This document shows, piece after piece, positions 44,923 through 55,128 of a stretch of DNA of 64,000 nucleotides (the first letter of the stretch is position 1; each line of letters begins with the position of its first letter). Below the pieces are notes generated by a model. It had not been told where the DNA came from. It was given only the letters and a program-made list of their open reading frames with translations, and did no database searches. The stretch is from Acanthosepion lycidas (Eukaryota; Mollusca; Cephalopoda; Sepiida; Sepiidae). The position numbers and the translations under genes are program-made. The stretch is taken from NCBI GenBank assembly GCA_963932145.1, contig OZ010590.1:57673886-57737885 (forward strand). Direction: 5' to 3'.

Positions 44923-44925
<3 letters not shown>
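43860..44925. other. Local duplication, otherwise unrecognised
   Basis: A ~190-bp segment around 44440-44550 (GGATGATAATAATGATGATT, TTTTAAGGAATGGCATATGC) resembles 44640-44730 (GGATGATGATGTTGATGAA, TTTTAAGGAACAAGATATA), so a direct duplication is present. No gene is supported. Confidence 0.45.

Positions 44926-44926
<1 letters not shown>

Positions 44927-44962
<36 letters not shown>
44927..44962. repeat. (TA)n tract at B4 boundary
   Basis: AT run ending where B4's left arm begins. Confidence 0.95.
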
Positions 44963-44963
<1 letters not shown>

Positions 44964-45205
44964 TACTTCAAACATTATAATTATTAGCATATAAGTGTGC
45001 ACTTTTCCTAAAATACATCTATTGGATGCTTTGGTATGCATAATCAGTGATGTTTCTAGCCGAGGTTCATTAGGAGTTTCGGGTCTTTGAACATCATACC
45101 CCCTCTCCACAGTCACCAAACTAATACTAATCAGGTATCAACTTGAATAACATTTGAAATAATAAAAATGTCAGATTAAAAATGAATCCATTAAGTTTTC
45201 AGAAA
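44962..45205. mobile_element. Foldback element B4
   Basis: Left arm CTTACTTCAAACATTATAA and right arm AACATTTGAAATAATAAAAA are inverted. The right end continues GTCAGATTAAAAATGAATCC, the family B terminus. The left outermost part is replaced by the TA run. The central ~110 bp shows no clear tRNA boxes. Confidence 0.6.
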
Positions 45206-45330
45206 TATATACACAAACTAACTCACACATGCTCACACACACATATATATATATTTATATATATATATATATACATATACATACATATATATATTAAGAA
45301 ATGGACAAAGTCCGAAAATTTATTTATTAA

Positions 45331-45688
45331 AGACATTTTTTATGTTTAACGTTCTTTTTATAGATACAAGTATTTAAGTAAATGCTCTGTTTATAATAAA
45401 CAGTATTAAATAACATTTACCGGCCTGAATGTCCGAGAAATTTTCATAGAAAATATTCGTCCTTTGACAGGATTCGAACCTGCATCCTATACGGAACTGC
45501 CATTTAGCCGGGCGTGCATAACTGATTCGGCCACAAAGGAGCATTCGGTTGGCAAAGGACGAATATTTTCTATGAAAATTTCTCGAACATTCAGGCCAGT
45601 AAATGTTATTTAATACTGTTTATTATAAACAGAGCATTTACTTAAATACTTGTATCTATAAAAAGAACGTTAAACATAAAAAATATCT
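45331..45688. mobile_element. Foldback element B1, near-perfect arms
   Basis: The left arm (45331-45466) and right arm (45553-45688) are about 136 bp each with roughly three differences by eye. Shared blocks include ATGTTTAACGTTCTTTTTAT, TTTATAATAAACAGTATTAA and TTCATAGAAAATATTCGTCC. The 86-bp loop is almost entirely a tRNA-like sequence on the minus strand. The arms share CTGGCCTGAATGTTCGAGAA with B2, linking the two. TA runs lie on both sides. Confidence 0.95.
45460..45540 (-). pseudogene. tRNA-like sequence, class II (Ser/Leu-type), in foldback loop
   Basis: Minus-strand 81 nt: 5' TCCTTTG and 3' CAAAGGA pair as a perfect 7-bp acceptor stem. GCAGG-TTCGAAT-CCTGT makes a T arm with a consensus B box. 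A long variable arm TTCCGTATAGGAT has a TCC/GGA stem, a class II feature. The A-box region TGGCCGAATCAGTTATGC is class II-like but the D-arm GG is lost, and the anticodon arm is imperfect (CCCGGCTAAATGG). Probably a tRNA-derived Pol III module, not a working tRNA. The acceptor 3' strand overlaps the left foldback arm. Confidence 0.75.
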
Positions 45689-45693
45689 TATAA

Positions 45694-45697
<4 letters not shown>

Positions 45698-45764
<67 letters not shown>
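45698..45764. repeat. (TA)n tract, about 66 bp
   Basis: AT run between B1 and the 3' end of N4. Confidence 0.95.
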
Positions 45765-45765
<1 letters not shown>

Positions 45766-46011
45766 TAATATTAGCCGTTTCCCTAAAAGGAAATTTTAAG
45801 CATTCATTGACCGAGCAGCCAGTGTTGCTGTCAGTTGAAAGCTATAAAATCCTTCTATTAAAATAATTTTTCAGTGAAACTGTCTTCTCACGTTCAGTGA
45901 CTGTTATTACTCTTTTCAGCATTGATGGGGGATTCCTTACTAAACTTTAATTTGAAGTAGTGTGTAACATCAACATTTTCATTATATAATTATTTTTTCT
46001 TCAAGTTATCT

Positions 46012-46012
<1 letters not shown>
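45765..46012 (-). pseudogene. N-family LINE 3' end N4
   Basis: GGTAATATTAGCCGTTTCCC, AAGCATTCATTGACCGAGCA and TTCAGTGACTGTTATTACTC correspond to the terminal ~250 bp of N2 and N5. TA runs bound both sides. Confidence 0.75.

Positions 46013-46013
<1 letters not shown>

Positions 46014-46052
<39 letters not shown>
46014..46052. repeat. (TA)n tract
   Basis: AT run at the truncated 5' edge of N4. Confidence 0.95.
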
Positions 46053-46054
<2 letters not shown>

Positions 46055-46059
46055 CATAA

Positions 46060-46885
46060 ACAAGTAAATCCCAAATTACCTCATATGGGGAATAGCCTAT
46101 TTTGACAAACATTGACATTGGTTGTCTGCCTTAACCCTGGTGTGGAATGAGTTCATGTCTATAAATTTAGATGAGGCAGGAAGTAAAATTTAACTGTGAA
46201 AGCCAACAAAATCCAACTTGCTGAAAACATCTAATACAGAATTTATACATTTCAATATTTCAGTCAGGAAAAGGCATGAGACAGTCAGGGGAAGTTGGAA
46301 GGTATTTGTCTTAAAGGGAAGAAGTTTTATTAAAATGAACCTGAATATTAATCTTATGATACTAATTTGGGGTTACATGAAAAAAACAAATTTTTTATTT
46401 AAAATTAAAAGAGAAATAAAAAATGAATCCAAAAATAAATTTAAAATATATAGATAAAAGGATGTAATCGATTAATGCTAAGAGAGTTAGGGACATATTC
46501 AAGTAAGGGAAAGTTTATAAATTATAATTAATATAGTATAAAAGGCTTTGGGAGCGAATTTCAATATGGAAATTAGAATTAATTTTTGTTTTTTCTGTTG
46601 ACATTTTAGAGTTAGAAGGGAGTTGTTTTGGGTAGCTAAAACTATATTATGGAAATATGGTAGCTAATGAAGGTAAAACTATATTATGAAAATATTGTAT
46701 TAGATGTTTTTGGCAAGTTGGATTTTGTTAGCTTTCACAGTTAAATTCTAGTCCCTGACGCATCTGACTTTATAGACATGAACTCATTCCATACCTGGGT
46801 TGATAAGACAGATGACTGATATTATCATCTGCCAAAATAGCCTATTCTCCATATGAGGTAATTTTGAATTTTATTGTGTACTAAT
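46060..46885. mobile_element. Large inverted repeat C, about 180-bp arms
   Basis: The left arm (46066-46246) and right arm (46688-46872) are reverse complements with moderate divergence: AAATTACCTCATATGG against CCATATGAGGTAATTT, GGAATGAGTTCATGTCTATA against TATAGACATGAACTCATTCC, and CTAATACAGAATTTATAC against a matching right end. About 440 bp of AT-rich sequence separates them, including one 79-codon frame with no recognised domain. Could be a foldback transposon or an inverted duplication. Confidence 0.8.
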
Positions 46886-46889
46886 TATT

Positions 46890-46993
46890 TTCTGTGTGAT
46901 AATAAATACATTGAGCTCTTTTTTGTGGATCAGTCTTAATATTTTATATTACTAGGATCCAAATGCATTATATATCAACGTTTTTTTTACCTT

Positions 46994-47053
<60 letters not shown>

Positions 47054-48060
47054 GCACATACACACACCATATAAATTTTAATTCCACATATAAAGCAATC
47101 TTTAAATCTTAACCCCCCCCCCGAAATAGGGGGTCGTCTAATACAACAGTTACAAAAAGCTAACCTTAAATCCTGTGGTGTATTGGCACTCGTATTTAGG
47201 CTAGTGTGTTTCTGCTGTGAATTGTGGCAGGTTAACAACTTCCTTATTATGGTAACATCTGATGTCAATATTTCTAGTTGAAACATTCCATATTATAATG
47301 CTGTATTATAGTTATAAATGTAATAAAATTACTTTTACTTCTTGATTTTGCATTAAAATATAAGAGACGATTACACAACAATTTGTAAAAATTCTACTGA
47401 TCAACACACAAAAGTAACAAATAACATAGACAAATAACATCAGCTTTATTTTATACTCAAAGGAATCATTATGATAGATCTAACTGCTAATGGCAGCATA
47501 GGTTAGTCTACTTTTTTGGTCATCTTATACCGTGACTATCAGATAAGATCACAAATTTATTTAGATTTTGGGTTTCATCTTATCTATAGATTGCTTTTTA
47601 TGTGAATATATACAGTAAATATACATGGAAGGAAGAATTTATAGACAATTTTTTGTACTTTATATCCATGTCTAACACATGGGAATAAGATTAAATTTGT
47701 CATTTTAAAGAAATACATTTAATGTTTGGGAATAGAAATAATTTTTCTTCTGTTTACCTGTTTTCTACACCTTCAATAACACCTGATGCCCAGACAGCAA
47801 AAATGGAAACCTCATTTTAGAGACAAAGTATGCACAGCTTCAAATTCTTTAAAAATGGTGAATCCATGCTCACCATTGTTTTGAATTTTAATTTTAAATT
47901 ATTTAAAACATTTTCTGAAAATGAAAAAAATATAAAACTTTACATATTTCTCGTTATTCTTTTATGTTTTTGTTATAGAGAATGTTTCTAAATTTGTGAA
48001 GTCACCAATCAGCCTTTATTTTGACTTAACAGACTATATCTTCTTTTTTGTGGTGTGTTC
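46890..48060. other. No recognised feature apart from TA and C tracts
   Basis: Contains (TA)n at 46998-47051 and a ten-C run near 47113. No supported gene or repeat family. Confidence 0.5.
46998..47051. repeat. (TA)n tract
   Basis: AT run grading into CACGCACATACACACAC. Confidence 0.95.
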
Positions 48061-48465
48061 TTTCAAGACATAAGCAATTATGGCTCTCTACCTCCTCCTG
48101 TTGCTGTAGCTTTCAATAAGTTTTGTCTTTTTGTTATTTCTCCCAGACCCTGTTCTGATGTCCACTTGCTTAAACCTGTTATGTCACGCATTGCTTTCAC
48201 TTGTGCCTCTTTCCCTCTATCTGCCCTGTGAGTATCAGATTTTCCAAGCCCTCCTTTCTCATTATGCGTCCCAGAAATTTCAGCTGCTCCTTCCTGATGT
48301 TAAGTATAAGTTTCCTTTTTGTCTGCATTTTCTCCAAAACCTCATCATTGCTAATATGTTTGGTCTCTCATATCCTGAGCATCCTTCTGTAGGACCATAC
48401 CTCTGTTGCCCTGAGTCTCTTCTCCATCCTTGAGGAGACCATCCAACATTCACTGGAAAAGGTTA
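48060..48465 (-). pseudogene. RTE-like LINE C-terminal fragment
   Basis: On the minus strand: EKRLRATEVWSYRRMLRI (48390-48440), HISNDEVLEKMQTKRKLILN, then EQLKFLGRIMRKEGLENLIL (48235-48300) and GQIEGKRHK. This is the best preserved copy of the distal ORF2 domain of the R family here, with few stops. The 100-codon plus-strand frame is its shadow. The 3' end near 48070 has the VESHNCL-type ending. Confidence 0.85.
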
Positions 48466-48469
48466 AAAA

Positions 48470-49140
48470 GAAAACATTTTTTAGCTGTTTACCAAACTCT
48501 CAGTTTTAATTCCAAAATATTAACCAGTTTAATTTAATGATACTAATAAAATAACCAATTTTAATTTCAAGACATTAATCAATTCAACAGCTGTTAACAT
48601 TATAAATTGTTAATCAATTTATTAGTTTTATTTTAAAGGTATATTAATTAGCATAATAGCAAAAAAAAAAAAAAAAGCTTTTCAGTTTTATTCTCATGGC
48701 TGGGGAACTGAAAGAAAAAGCAAATAAGGTAAAAAAATGACTTACTGCTGAGACAGAGACTCTACACGTGCATTGAAAGTAAAGAAATCTAGAGGAAAAA
48801 AAAAGATGTCCTCTCATAAGGCAAATATTTAAGAACATTACATTCTTGCAAATACAAAATTTTGCTAGTAACATGCAATTTTCCAAATGTCAAAAAGAAT
48901 ATAAAAATCACATTAATGATGGGACAAGGGGAAATAGTTTTAGATCCTATGATTGTCGCATAGTCAAGTGTGGGTTTTCTGTGGTGGACGAATGGTAAGG
49001 GCACTAGATTGAGAAGAGAACAAGAAGAGATTTATTGTCGCCAAAGCAAACACTAATGAATCAAAGAGAAAGACAGTGAAATTGATTCTCTTGTAGGTGA
49101 ACACAAACTTCAATTCTCCCAAAAGAATTAAAATTATAGC
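48470..49140. other. No recognised feature
   Basis: AT-rich sequence with a 17-A run near 48660. Nothing supported. Confidence 0.5.
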
Positions 49141-49141
49141 T

Positions 49142-49652
49142 TTGTTTGTTTGTTTGGGTTTTATGCCATATCAACCACTGTGGGTTATTTAATGCCAAAT
49201 CCAGTTTATATGAATTTTAAATGCCTATTTTATATGGAACATTTTTAGCAAGCTAGAGCTTATTTGCTTGCACACTGCAAAATAATCCTAGGTATTTTTT
49301 GTTTAAGTCAAGAATTTCCATTTGATAAGGACAATTTATTTTCAAAATGATAAAAGGTAGGATGTTGTTTATACATCAGTCTATATCTTTGATAAGAGAC
49401 CAATTCTTTTTAGAAAATCCAATATATTTTTGGTTCAGTTTTTGCAAATAATTTCTTCATGTTCTTTGTGTTATAGAATTTTCTATGGATGTGTGTGAGG
49501 TTTGTACATTCTATTAGTATATGTTTTACAGTGTATTGTTTTCCACAGGAACATTTAGGAGGAGGTTCTTGTTTTAGTACGAAAGAGTGAGTTTTGTGTG
49601 TCCAATGCGTAGTCGAACAGTGGTGGTTTGTTCTTTTGTTTTAGGATTCAGT
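49142..49652 (-). pseudogene. I/R1-like LINE C-terminus and 3' UTR (copy I-a)
   Basis: Minus strand 49640-49440 reads TTTVRLRIGHTKLTLSY, then after a frameshift LKQEPPPKCSCGKQYTVKHI and LIECTNL, the C-x-C-x7-H-x4-C knuckle region that ends ORF2 in RNase H-bearing I/R1-type LINEs. The 3' UTR follows (AATTTTTCT-poor, GAAATTCTTGACTTAAAC) and ends GGCATTAAATAACCC, GGCATAAAACCC and a (CAAA)n tail at 49142-49157. Confidence 0.75.
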
Positions 49653-49856
49653 TTGTTTGTTTGGGTTTTATGGCATATCAACCACTGTGGGTTATTTAAT
49701 GCCAAATCCAGTTTATATATATATATATATATATGCCAAATATATGAATTTTAAATGCCTATTTTGTATGGAACATTTTTAGCAAGCTAGAGCTCATTTG
49801 CTTGTACAAAATAATCCTAGATATTTTTTGTTTAAGTCAAGAATTTCCATTTGATT
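49653..49856 (-). mobile_element. I-like LINE 3' end (copy I-b) with internal TA expansion
   Basis: Repeats the 3' ~200 bp of I-a (AGAATTTCCATTTGA-type to GTTTGTTTGTTTGGGTTTTA) with high similarity, but with an extra ATATATATATATATATGCCA stretch near 49718-49738. Its (CAAA)n tail abuts the truncated 5' edge of I-a. Confidence 0.85.
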
Positions 49857-50062
49857 GTTGATTGTTTTGTTTAACGGCATCTCAACCTTAGTGGTCACTT
49901 TATGCTGAGAATGATTTTGAGTGACTTTAAAAGTCAAAACGCATAGCTGGCAACATTATTGTTCCAAAAACATTATCTGAGGACTTGCTGTTGGATGTAG
50001 TTTATCGCCATACCCAGGACGCGCATGTAGTTTACCATCATACCCAGGACGCAAAATTATAG
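49857..50062 (-). mobile_element. SINE-like element K1, tail abutting I-b
   Basis: Minus strand: head GCGTCCTGGGTATGATGGTA in two tandem copies (50045 and 50013 areas), then CATCCAACAGCAAG, a body unlike K2, and the tail GGTTGAGATGCCGTTAAACA then AAACAATCAACA. The body contains TTTTGACTTTTAAAGTCA, a small palindrome. Confidence 0.7.
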
Positions 50063-50364
50063 CTGATAATCACTTTTTTTACTGAATGTGATATAGAAAG
50101 ATTTCTGTTAAAACATGAATTTTACGATATAGATATTTAACAATTAGATATTGAGATGTAAACATTATATATATCTAAGTGCCAAAAAAAAGAAAATTAA
50201 TATTATATATTACATATGGTTAATTTTGTCTTTATTTTAGAAATAGTGATTGGTTTTGTCAGTTGATGTTAAGTCACATTTTGTATCAGTTTAAAATAAA
50301 TTACTTTGTTATCAATAAATAAATGGAAATTAATTCCTTAATTTCTTAGAATAATTTATTTTCT

Positions 50365-50950
50365 GCAGGCTAGACTGGACTCTCTATACCCCGTTTATAA
50401 ATCTACCATTCACACATGCATTGAATACTGCTGTCATATCTGGTCTGGTGCTGCTACTATATATCACAAGATTCTTGACAAAATCCAAAGAGTCTTTAAT
50501 ATAATTGATCCTGATCTGGCATCTTGACTTCAGTCATTTTCTCTCCAATGTGATGTGACTTCCCTCTGTCTTTTCTAGAAATATTTTCATGGCAATTGTT
50601 CTGATTAGTGGCCACAATTGCATGAAGTTAAGTGTACTACTAGATTGGCAACTAGGTCTCATTGTTTTACTGTTGAACTAGCTATATGCACTTGTCAGTT
50701 CCATTCTAATAGTTTCTTTTCTCATATTTCTCACCTGTGGAACTTCTTTCCGATTTTTTTCCTCCTTGCCACCTAAAATGTTTGAAAATTTAAATGCAAT
50801 ATCAATTGCCATCTTCTGTCTTCCTGAATTTTGTTCTTTTTTATCCTTTCTCTTCACTAAAATCTTTTCGTTCTCTTTAACTTCCTGTAATCCTCTGCAT
50901 ACTGGTGGCATTATTGCCTTGCTTGGGGTGAAATGATTAAAAAATAAATA
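50365..50950 (+). pseudogene. J-family LINE 3' end
   Basis: The frame reads YKSTIHTCIEYCCHIWSGAA (50393-50450), KIQRVFNIIDPDLAS, then KYFHGNCSD and SHLWNFFPIF, ending CTTGCTTGGGGTGAAATGAT. Starts after the RT core. A stop follows DLAS. Confidence 0.85.
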
Positions 50951-50959
50951 AAATAGAAT

Positions 50960-51350
50960 TTGAGTGTAAATGATCCTTAAAATAATGACCACCTCAGAAT
51001 TTCAGACAGCACTATTTTACTAACCAATGTATCATATTTTTTGGTAGGATTTTACAACCAAAATTCTCTTAAAGTATTGTCATTTATACACAAAATTATA
51101 CAGCCTTTTATGTTTAACTCTAAGGAAATTTCAAGATTAGCATCATAAGATTCAGAAGGATTAATAATAAATATTAGGATCTCTTAATGATGAATATTAA
51201 GATCTTGATATCAAGATCATTTATGACAAATATTTACCTTGTTTTTTTTTTTTTTTATACAGGTGAAATCCTTATTAGCCAATTTTGATATCTATTTGAA
51301 TTCTTGCATTGCCTCAATCAGCAATTAACTTTTGGTTACATGAATTTTAA
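50960..51350. other. Spacer between two J copies
   Basis: AT-rich sequence with a repeated GATCTTGATATCAAGATCAT-type palindrome near 51210-51230. No gene seen. Confidence 0.5.
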
Positions 51351-51354
51351 GTCT

Positions 51355-51962
51355 GTCTTCTACGCAATTCTTCTTGCCTATCTTGCACAATTATAAGTCT
51401 GCCATTCATTCATTTACTGAATATTACTGTCACATCCAGTCTAGTGCTTCTGCTATGTATGTAAACATTCTTGAAAAAATCCAGAGAAGAATCTGCAATA
51501 TTATCATTCCTGACCTGGCATCTCAGCTTCAGTTACTTTCCCATCGATGTAATGTAGTTTTCCTTTGTATTTTCTATAAATATTTTCATGATAATTGTCC
51601 TGATGAGCTTTCCTCTTTTCTATCAATTTATGAATTTAAGTGCAGTGCTACATTGACAGCTAAGTCTCATCATTTTACATTTGAATTGGTTAGATGTAGC
51701 CATAAGTTCTATGCTAACAGTTTCTTTTCTTACACTTCTCACTTGTGGAACTCTCTTCTGGATTCTTGCTTTTGAGTCAAATTTGTTCTTTAAAAATTTA
51801 AATGCAATGTCAATTATCATCTTCTGCCGTTTTGAATCTGGTTCTTTTATTGTCTTCTCCTTTAATAATGTTTTTTTTCTCAGATTCTTTCACTTTCTGA
51901 TATTAACCCTCCTTGCATCTTAGTGGCTTTATTGCCTTGCTTGGGGGTAAATGATTAAAAAA
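51355..51962 (+). pseudogene. J-family LINE 3' end, longest open frame
   Basis: A 133-residue frame (51374-51775) includes FTEYYCHIQSSASA, NILEKIQRRICNIIIPDLAS, LLSHRCNVVFLCIFYKYFH, NCPDELSSF and SFFSYTSHLWNSLLDSCF, the best-preserved distal RT segment of the J family here. The 3' UTR ends CTTGCTTGGGGGTAAATGAT and an A-run. The copy lies head-to-tail with the 50.4-kb copy. The frame lacks the catalytic core, so it cannot be a working RT. Confidence 0.9.
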
Positions 51963-52109
51963 GAAAAAGATGTTAAAAATGTCACCACAAAAGATTTTAA
52001 TTTTCACTACAGTTGAAAAACATCCACATCAGCTTCCAAAATTAGACTCTCTTCCAAATATAACAATGCAAAAATGCAAGATCTGAAAATTCAAAGTTCT
52101 CTATCTGAC

Positions 52110-52560
52110 TGTACTCAATTTATACTGTTGACATTCTGGTGAATATCAAGTGGTAAGTGGTGGAATCATGGTAGTAGTTAGAGTATCAAAAAATTATTGA
52201 AAAATTCCAGCCTTGGCTGCTATGTTCACTTAAACCCTTGGGAAAGCCTGAATCCATCTCTTATTCCCCAGTTAAAGGTTAAAGAGTGGAGTAGTCTAGG
52301 CTCTCTCTGTGTAGCAGCTAGCCTAAAAGAAGGGAAATTCCTAATTCCAAATTGTGGAGGAGGCAATTGACAGCCACACCACTGTCTTACCCAAGAAGGC
52401 ATGGAAAATCACAGATAATAAAGAAAAAGAATGATTAGAGCTATGATTAATTATGACCTTTCAGGACATGCAATTAAAAAAAAAAAAAAAAGATTAGATT
52501 TTGTATTTTTGAAATAAGACATTACATTAGTAGTTTTAGATACCTTCAAAATTCCAGCGT
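52110..52560 (+). mobile_element. SINE S7 and shared downstream segment
   Basis: TGGTAGTAGTTAGAGTATC and AAATTCCAGCCTTGGCTGC form a weak head. The body AACCCTTGGGAAAGCCTGAA, GGTTAAAGAGTGGAGTAGTC and CCCAAGAAGGCATGGAAAAT is clear. The segment after it (GACATTACATTAGTAG) is shared with S9 at 59953, so the mobile unit may extend beyond the canonical SINE. The 5' flank TTGACATTCTGGTGAATATC recurs at 52625. Confidence 0.75.
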
Positions 52561-53390
52561 CCAAGTAAAACAACATCGAATATTATTTATTATTTTTAGC
52601 TAACTCACTGCATTCCATTTACGCTTTTGACATTCTAATGAATAACAAGTGGTAGGAGGTGGTGTCATGGTAGTAGTTAGAGTACCTAAAAAATAATGAA
52701 TATTTTCAACATGCTTTGAATTAATCAAAACATTTCCAGAAACTTTTCTCATGAGTTAAATATCAAATCATGAATCAAGTAGATTGTAAAATTAAAAGCT
52801 AATCCCTCTGTAAAGCAATGTTTTATACTTAATTAAATTATAAATATCTTTTATCTATATTCTCATCCTCAAATTAATTTCTTTTCTTAATTCAAAGGCA
52901 AGTTCAATGTCTTCAGAAAGAGGGATGATACTGGTGAGAAAGGAATTAGTGCTATAGTTTTTGTTTATGTTTCTAAAGTAATATGATAAAAATGAATAGA
53001 CAACTCTACTTTTAATGAAGAATCCCCATTCATTGTTCTTAATAACTGAATAATATTTTATAATCAAACTGAATTGTTGACTCTTTATCACTCTGCATAT
53101 GATTACATTTGCTGTACAAAAAGTTTATCCTGCCACTGAAGGTGACTCTGATCTCTAAACAATAGTGTGTTTCATAGTTGCATTGTCATATCCTGCTATG
53201 GTAACAGTAAACAACTTTGTATGAAATTAACAATAAGGATACTGCAATTGAGAGACTTTGAAAAAGAATGCTCTAGAAAGGTAAGTAATATTAATAATGT
53301 AGAATGTTAAAGGTTAAGTAAAATAATAATCTTACTTATTCCATTGCATACATAAATTTGGAAACATGCACTTTCTCTTTTATTCTCTCT
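52560..53390. other. 5'-SINE duplicate then no recognised feature
   Basis: 52622-52695 repeats the flank and head of S7 (CATGGTAGTAGTTAGAGTA). Beyond that, a 78-codon minus-strand frame (52855-53091) has no domain I recognise. Confidence 0.45.
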
Positions 53391-53394
53391 TAGT

Positions 53395-54060
53395 TTCTGC
53401 CACTGATTCATTATTTCTCTTTTAATCTTTCATTCTCTGTTGCTTTTTCTTTCGATCTTCTCCTTATTTCATTTTTCTTTCTCTCACCCTTTCTCCTACT
53501 TACTATTTTTCTTTCATTTTTATTCTTTTACATGATCAAATTTTACTCCTTTTTCATTCTTTTATTTTCTTTTTTTTTAATTTTATTTTCAATTTTTATT
53601 TTTTATTTTTGCTTTTACTTTATCTCTCGTTCTCAATCTCACATTAACTTTCTTCCACTTTTTCATTTATTTTTATTTTTCTTTTTTACTTTCTTTCTCT
53701 TTTTCTTTTTCTCTTTCTCTTTCTCTTTTTCTTTCTCTTTTTCTTTTTTACTTTCTTTTTCTTTTTGACTTTCTTTTTCTTTTTGACTTTCTTTCTCTTT
53801 TTCTTTTTTTTTCTTTTTTTCTTTTTTTTTCTCTTTTTTACTTACTTTTTCTCTTTTTACTTTCTTTCTCTTTTTACTTTCTTTCTCTTTTTACTTTCTT
53901 TTTTACTTTTTCTTTTTTACTTTCTTTCTCTTTTTCTTTCTCTTTCTCTTTCTCTTTTTTACTTTCTTTCTCTTTTTCTTTCTCTTTTTCTTTCTCTTTT
54001 TTTTTTCAATTTCTCTTTTTCTACCATTTGTCAATCTCTTTTATTCTTTATTTCTCTCTC
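53395..54060. repeat. Polypyrimidine tract, (CTTTTT)n/(TTTCTC)n
   Basis: About 650 bp of nearly pure C/T on the plus strand with hexamer-like CTTTTT and TTTCTC periodicity, densest in 53560-54050. Gives spurious poly-F/poly-L frames. Such tracts can form triplex DNA. Confidence 0.9.
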
Positions 54061-54239
54061 TCCAAAATTGCGGAAAACCACTGCATTGTGAGATTTACAT
54101 TAATGTCATAAATTTCACCAAATTAAAATTTAGAGAAAAAAGGTTTTTCCTTTGGGTTAATAATTAGAATTTCCATCTCGGTGAATTTACTTAAAGAATC
54201 TCTTTGAAACATGGGTGCTTGAATAATTTTTACCAAATT

Positions 54240-54480
54240 CTTATTGACAATAACAAAAGGGAAAAGTGAAAGGGTGTGAAAGGATAAAGAGAGAAAAATG
54301 AAATAAAAAGAGGAAACGGTAAAAAAGTGAGGGGGGGAAAAAAAGAAAGAAAAAGAGCAAAGAAGACTGGAAAGGAAAATATATAGAGAGAAGGAATGAA
54401 AGGGAAAGAGTAAGAATGAAAAAGAGAAAAATGAAAGTAAAAAAAGGAAAGGGAAAGAACAAATGAAAGATTGTTCTAGT
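54240..54480. repeat. Polypurine tract
   Basis: About 240 bp rich in GAAA/GGGAAA on the plus strand, opposite in sense to the polypyrimidine block 180 bp upstream. Together they make an imperfect inverted purine/pyrimidine pair. Confidence 0.85.
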
Positions 54481-54850
54481 TTGGTTTGGTTTGTTTAATG
54501 GCATATCAACTACTTATGGGTCATTTAATGCCAAAATTTTATTTTCTTGTGAGCTTTGTTAATTTTTTATTCAAAAAAATATATTGCTGGTAATTTTTCC
54601 CAATAATATAGTGCTGATAAGTTTGTTATTTTGTTTTTTTTTTTAACTATGAAAATATATTGCTGGTAATTTTTTCTAATGTATTTTTATATCTTCATGT
54701 TTTTACCCCAGTTTGGGGGTTCACTATTTGTCCATAGCTGGGATTCAGCTATCACCTTGGATAGGGTGAACTGGGGAACAACAGCAATTAAGAGGTGGCC
54801 TTGCTGCCAGATGCAGTTTATCATTATACCTGGGATGAACAAATAAAAGA
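54480..54850 (-). mobile_element. SINE-like element K4, near full length
   Basis: Minus strand: head CATCCCAGGTATAATGATAA, CTGGCAGCAAGG, CCTCTTAATTGCTGTTGTTC, then ACCAGCAATATATTTTCATA repeats, and the tail TTGATATGCCATTAAACAAA then CCAAACCAAAC. Same order as K2. The tail abuts the polypurine block. Confidence 0.85.
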
Positions 54851-55128
54851 GAGAAAGAATCAAGATGAATTCTCAATTTCAAATCTTTTGATGCTGGCTC
54901 ATTTCACCAAATGTTATTAGTCAATTGAAGACATGACTTCCTCAAGTATAAGGCACTGTGAAGTGTTTCTCTGTATTTTTCTCTTTTTCTTGTATTTTTA
55001 AAGGAAATTGGATAATTACTAATTATATTTTTATATCAAGTTTAATCTGAATAAAACAACTATTTAATAATATTCTGTTACTGCATGTAGTAAAATTGTT
55101 CAAGAGAATATGTGTTTGCTTATCAGCA

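Noticed and set aside
45460-45540. Functional tRNA gene
   Set aside because: D arm and anticodon arm are degraded and it sits in the loop of a foldback repeat.
48131-48433. 100-codon plus-strand frame
   Set aside because: Antisense shadow of the RTE-like LINE fragment on the minus strand.
52855-53091. 78-codon minus-strand frame as a conserved exon
   Set aside because: No domain recognised and no splice or repeat evidence to support it.
53532-54091. Phe/Leu/Ser-rich open frames resembling membrane proteins
   Set aside because: Low-complexity translation of the polypyrimidine tract.
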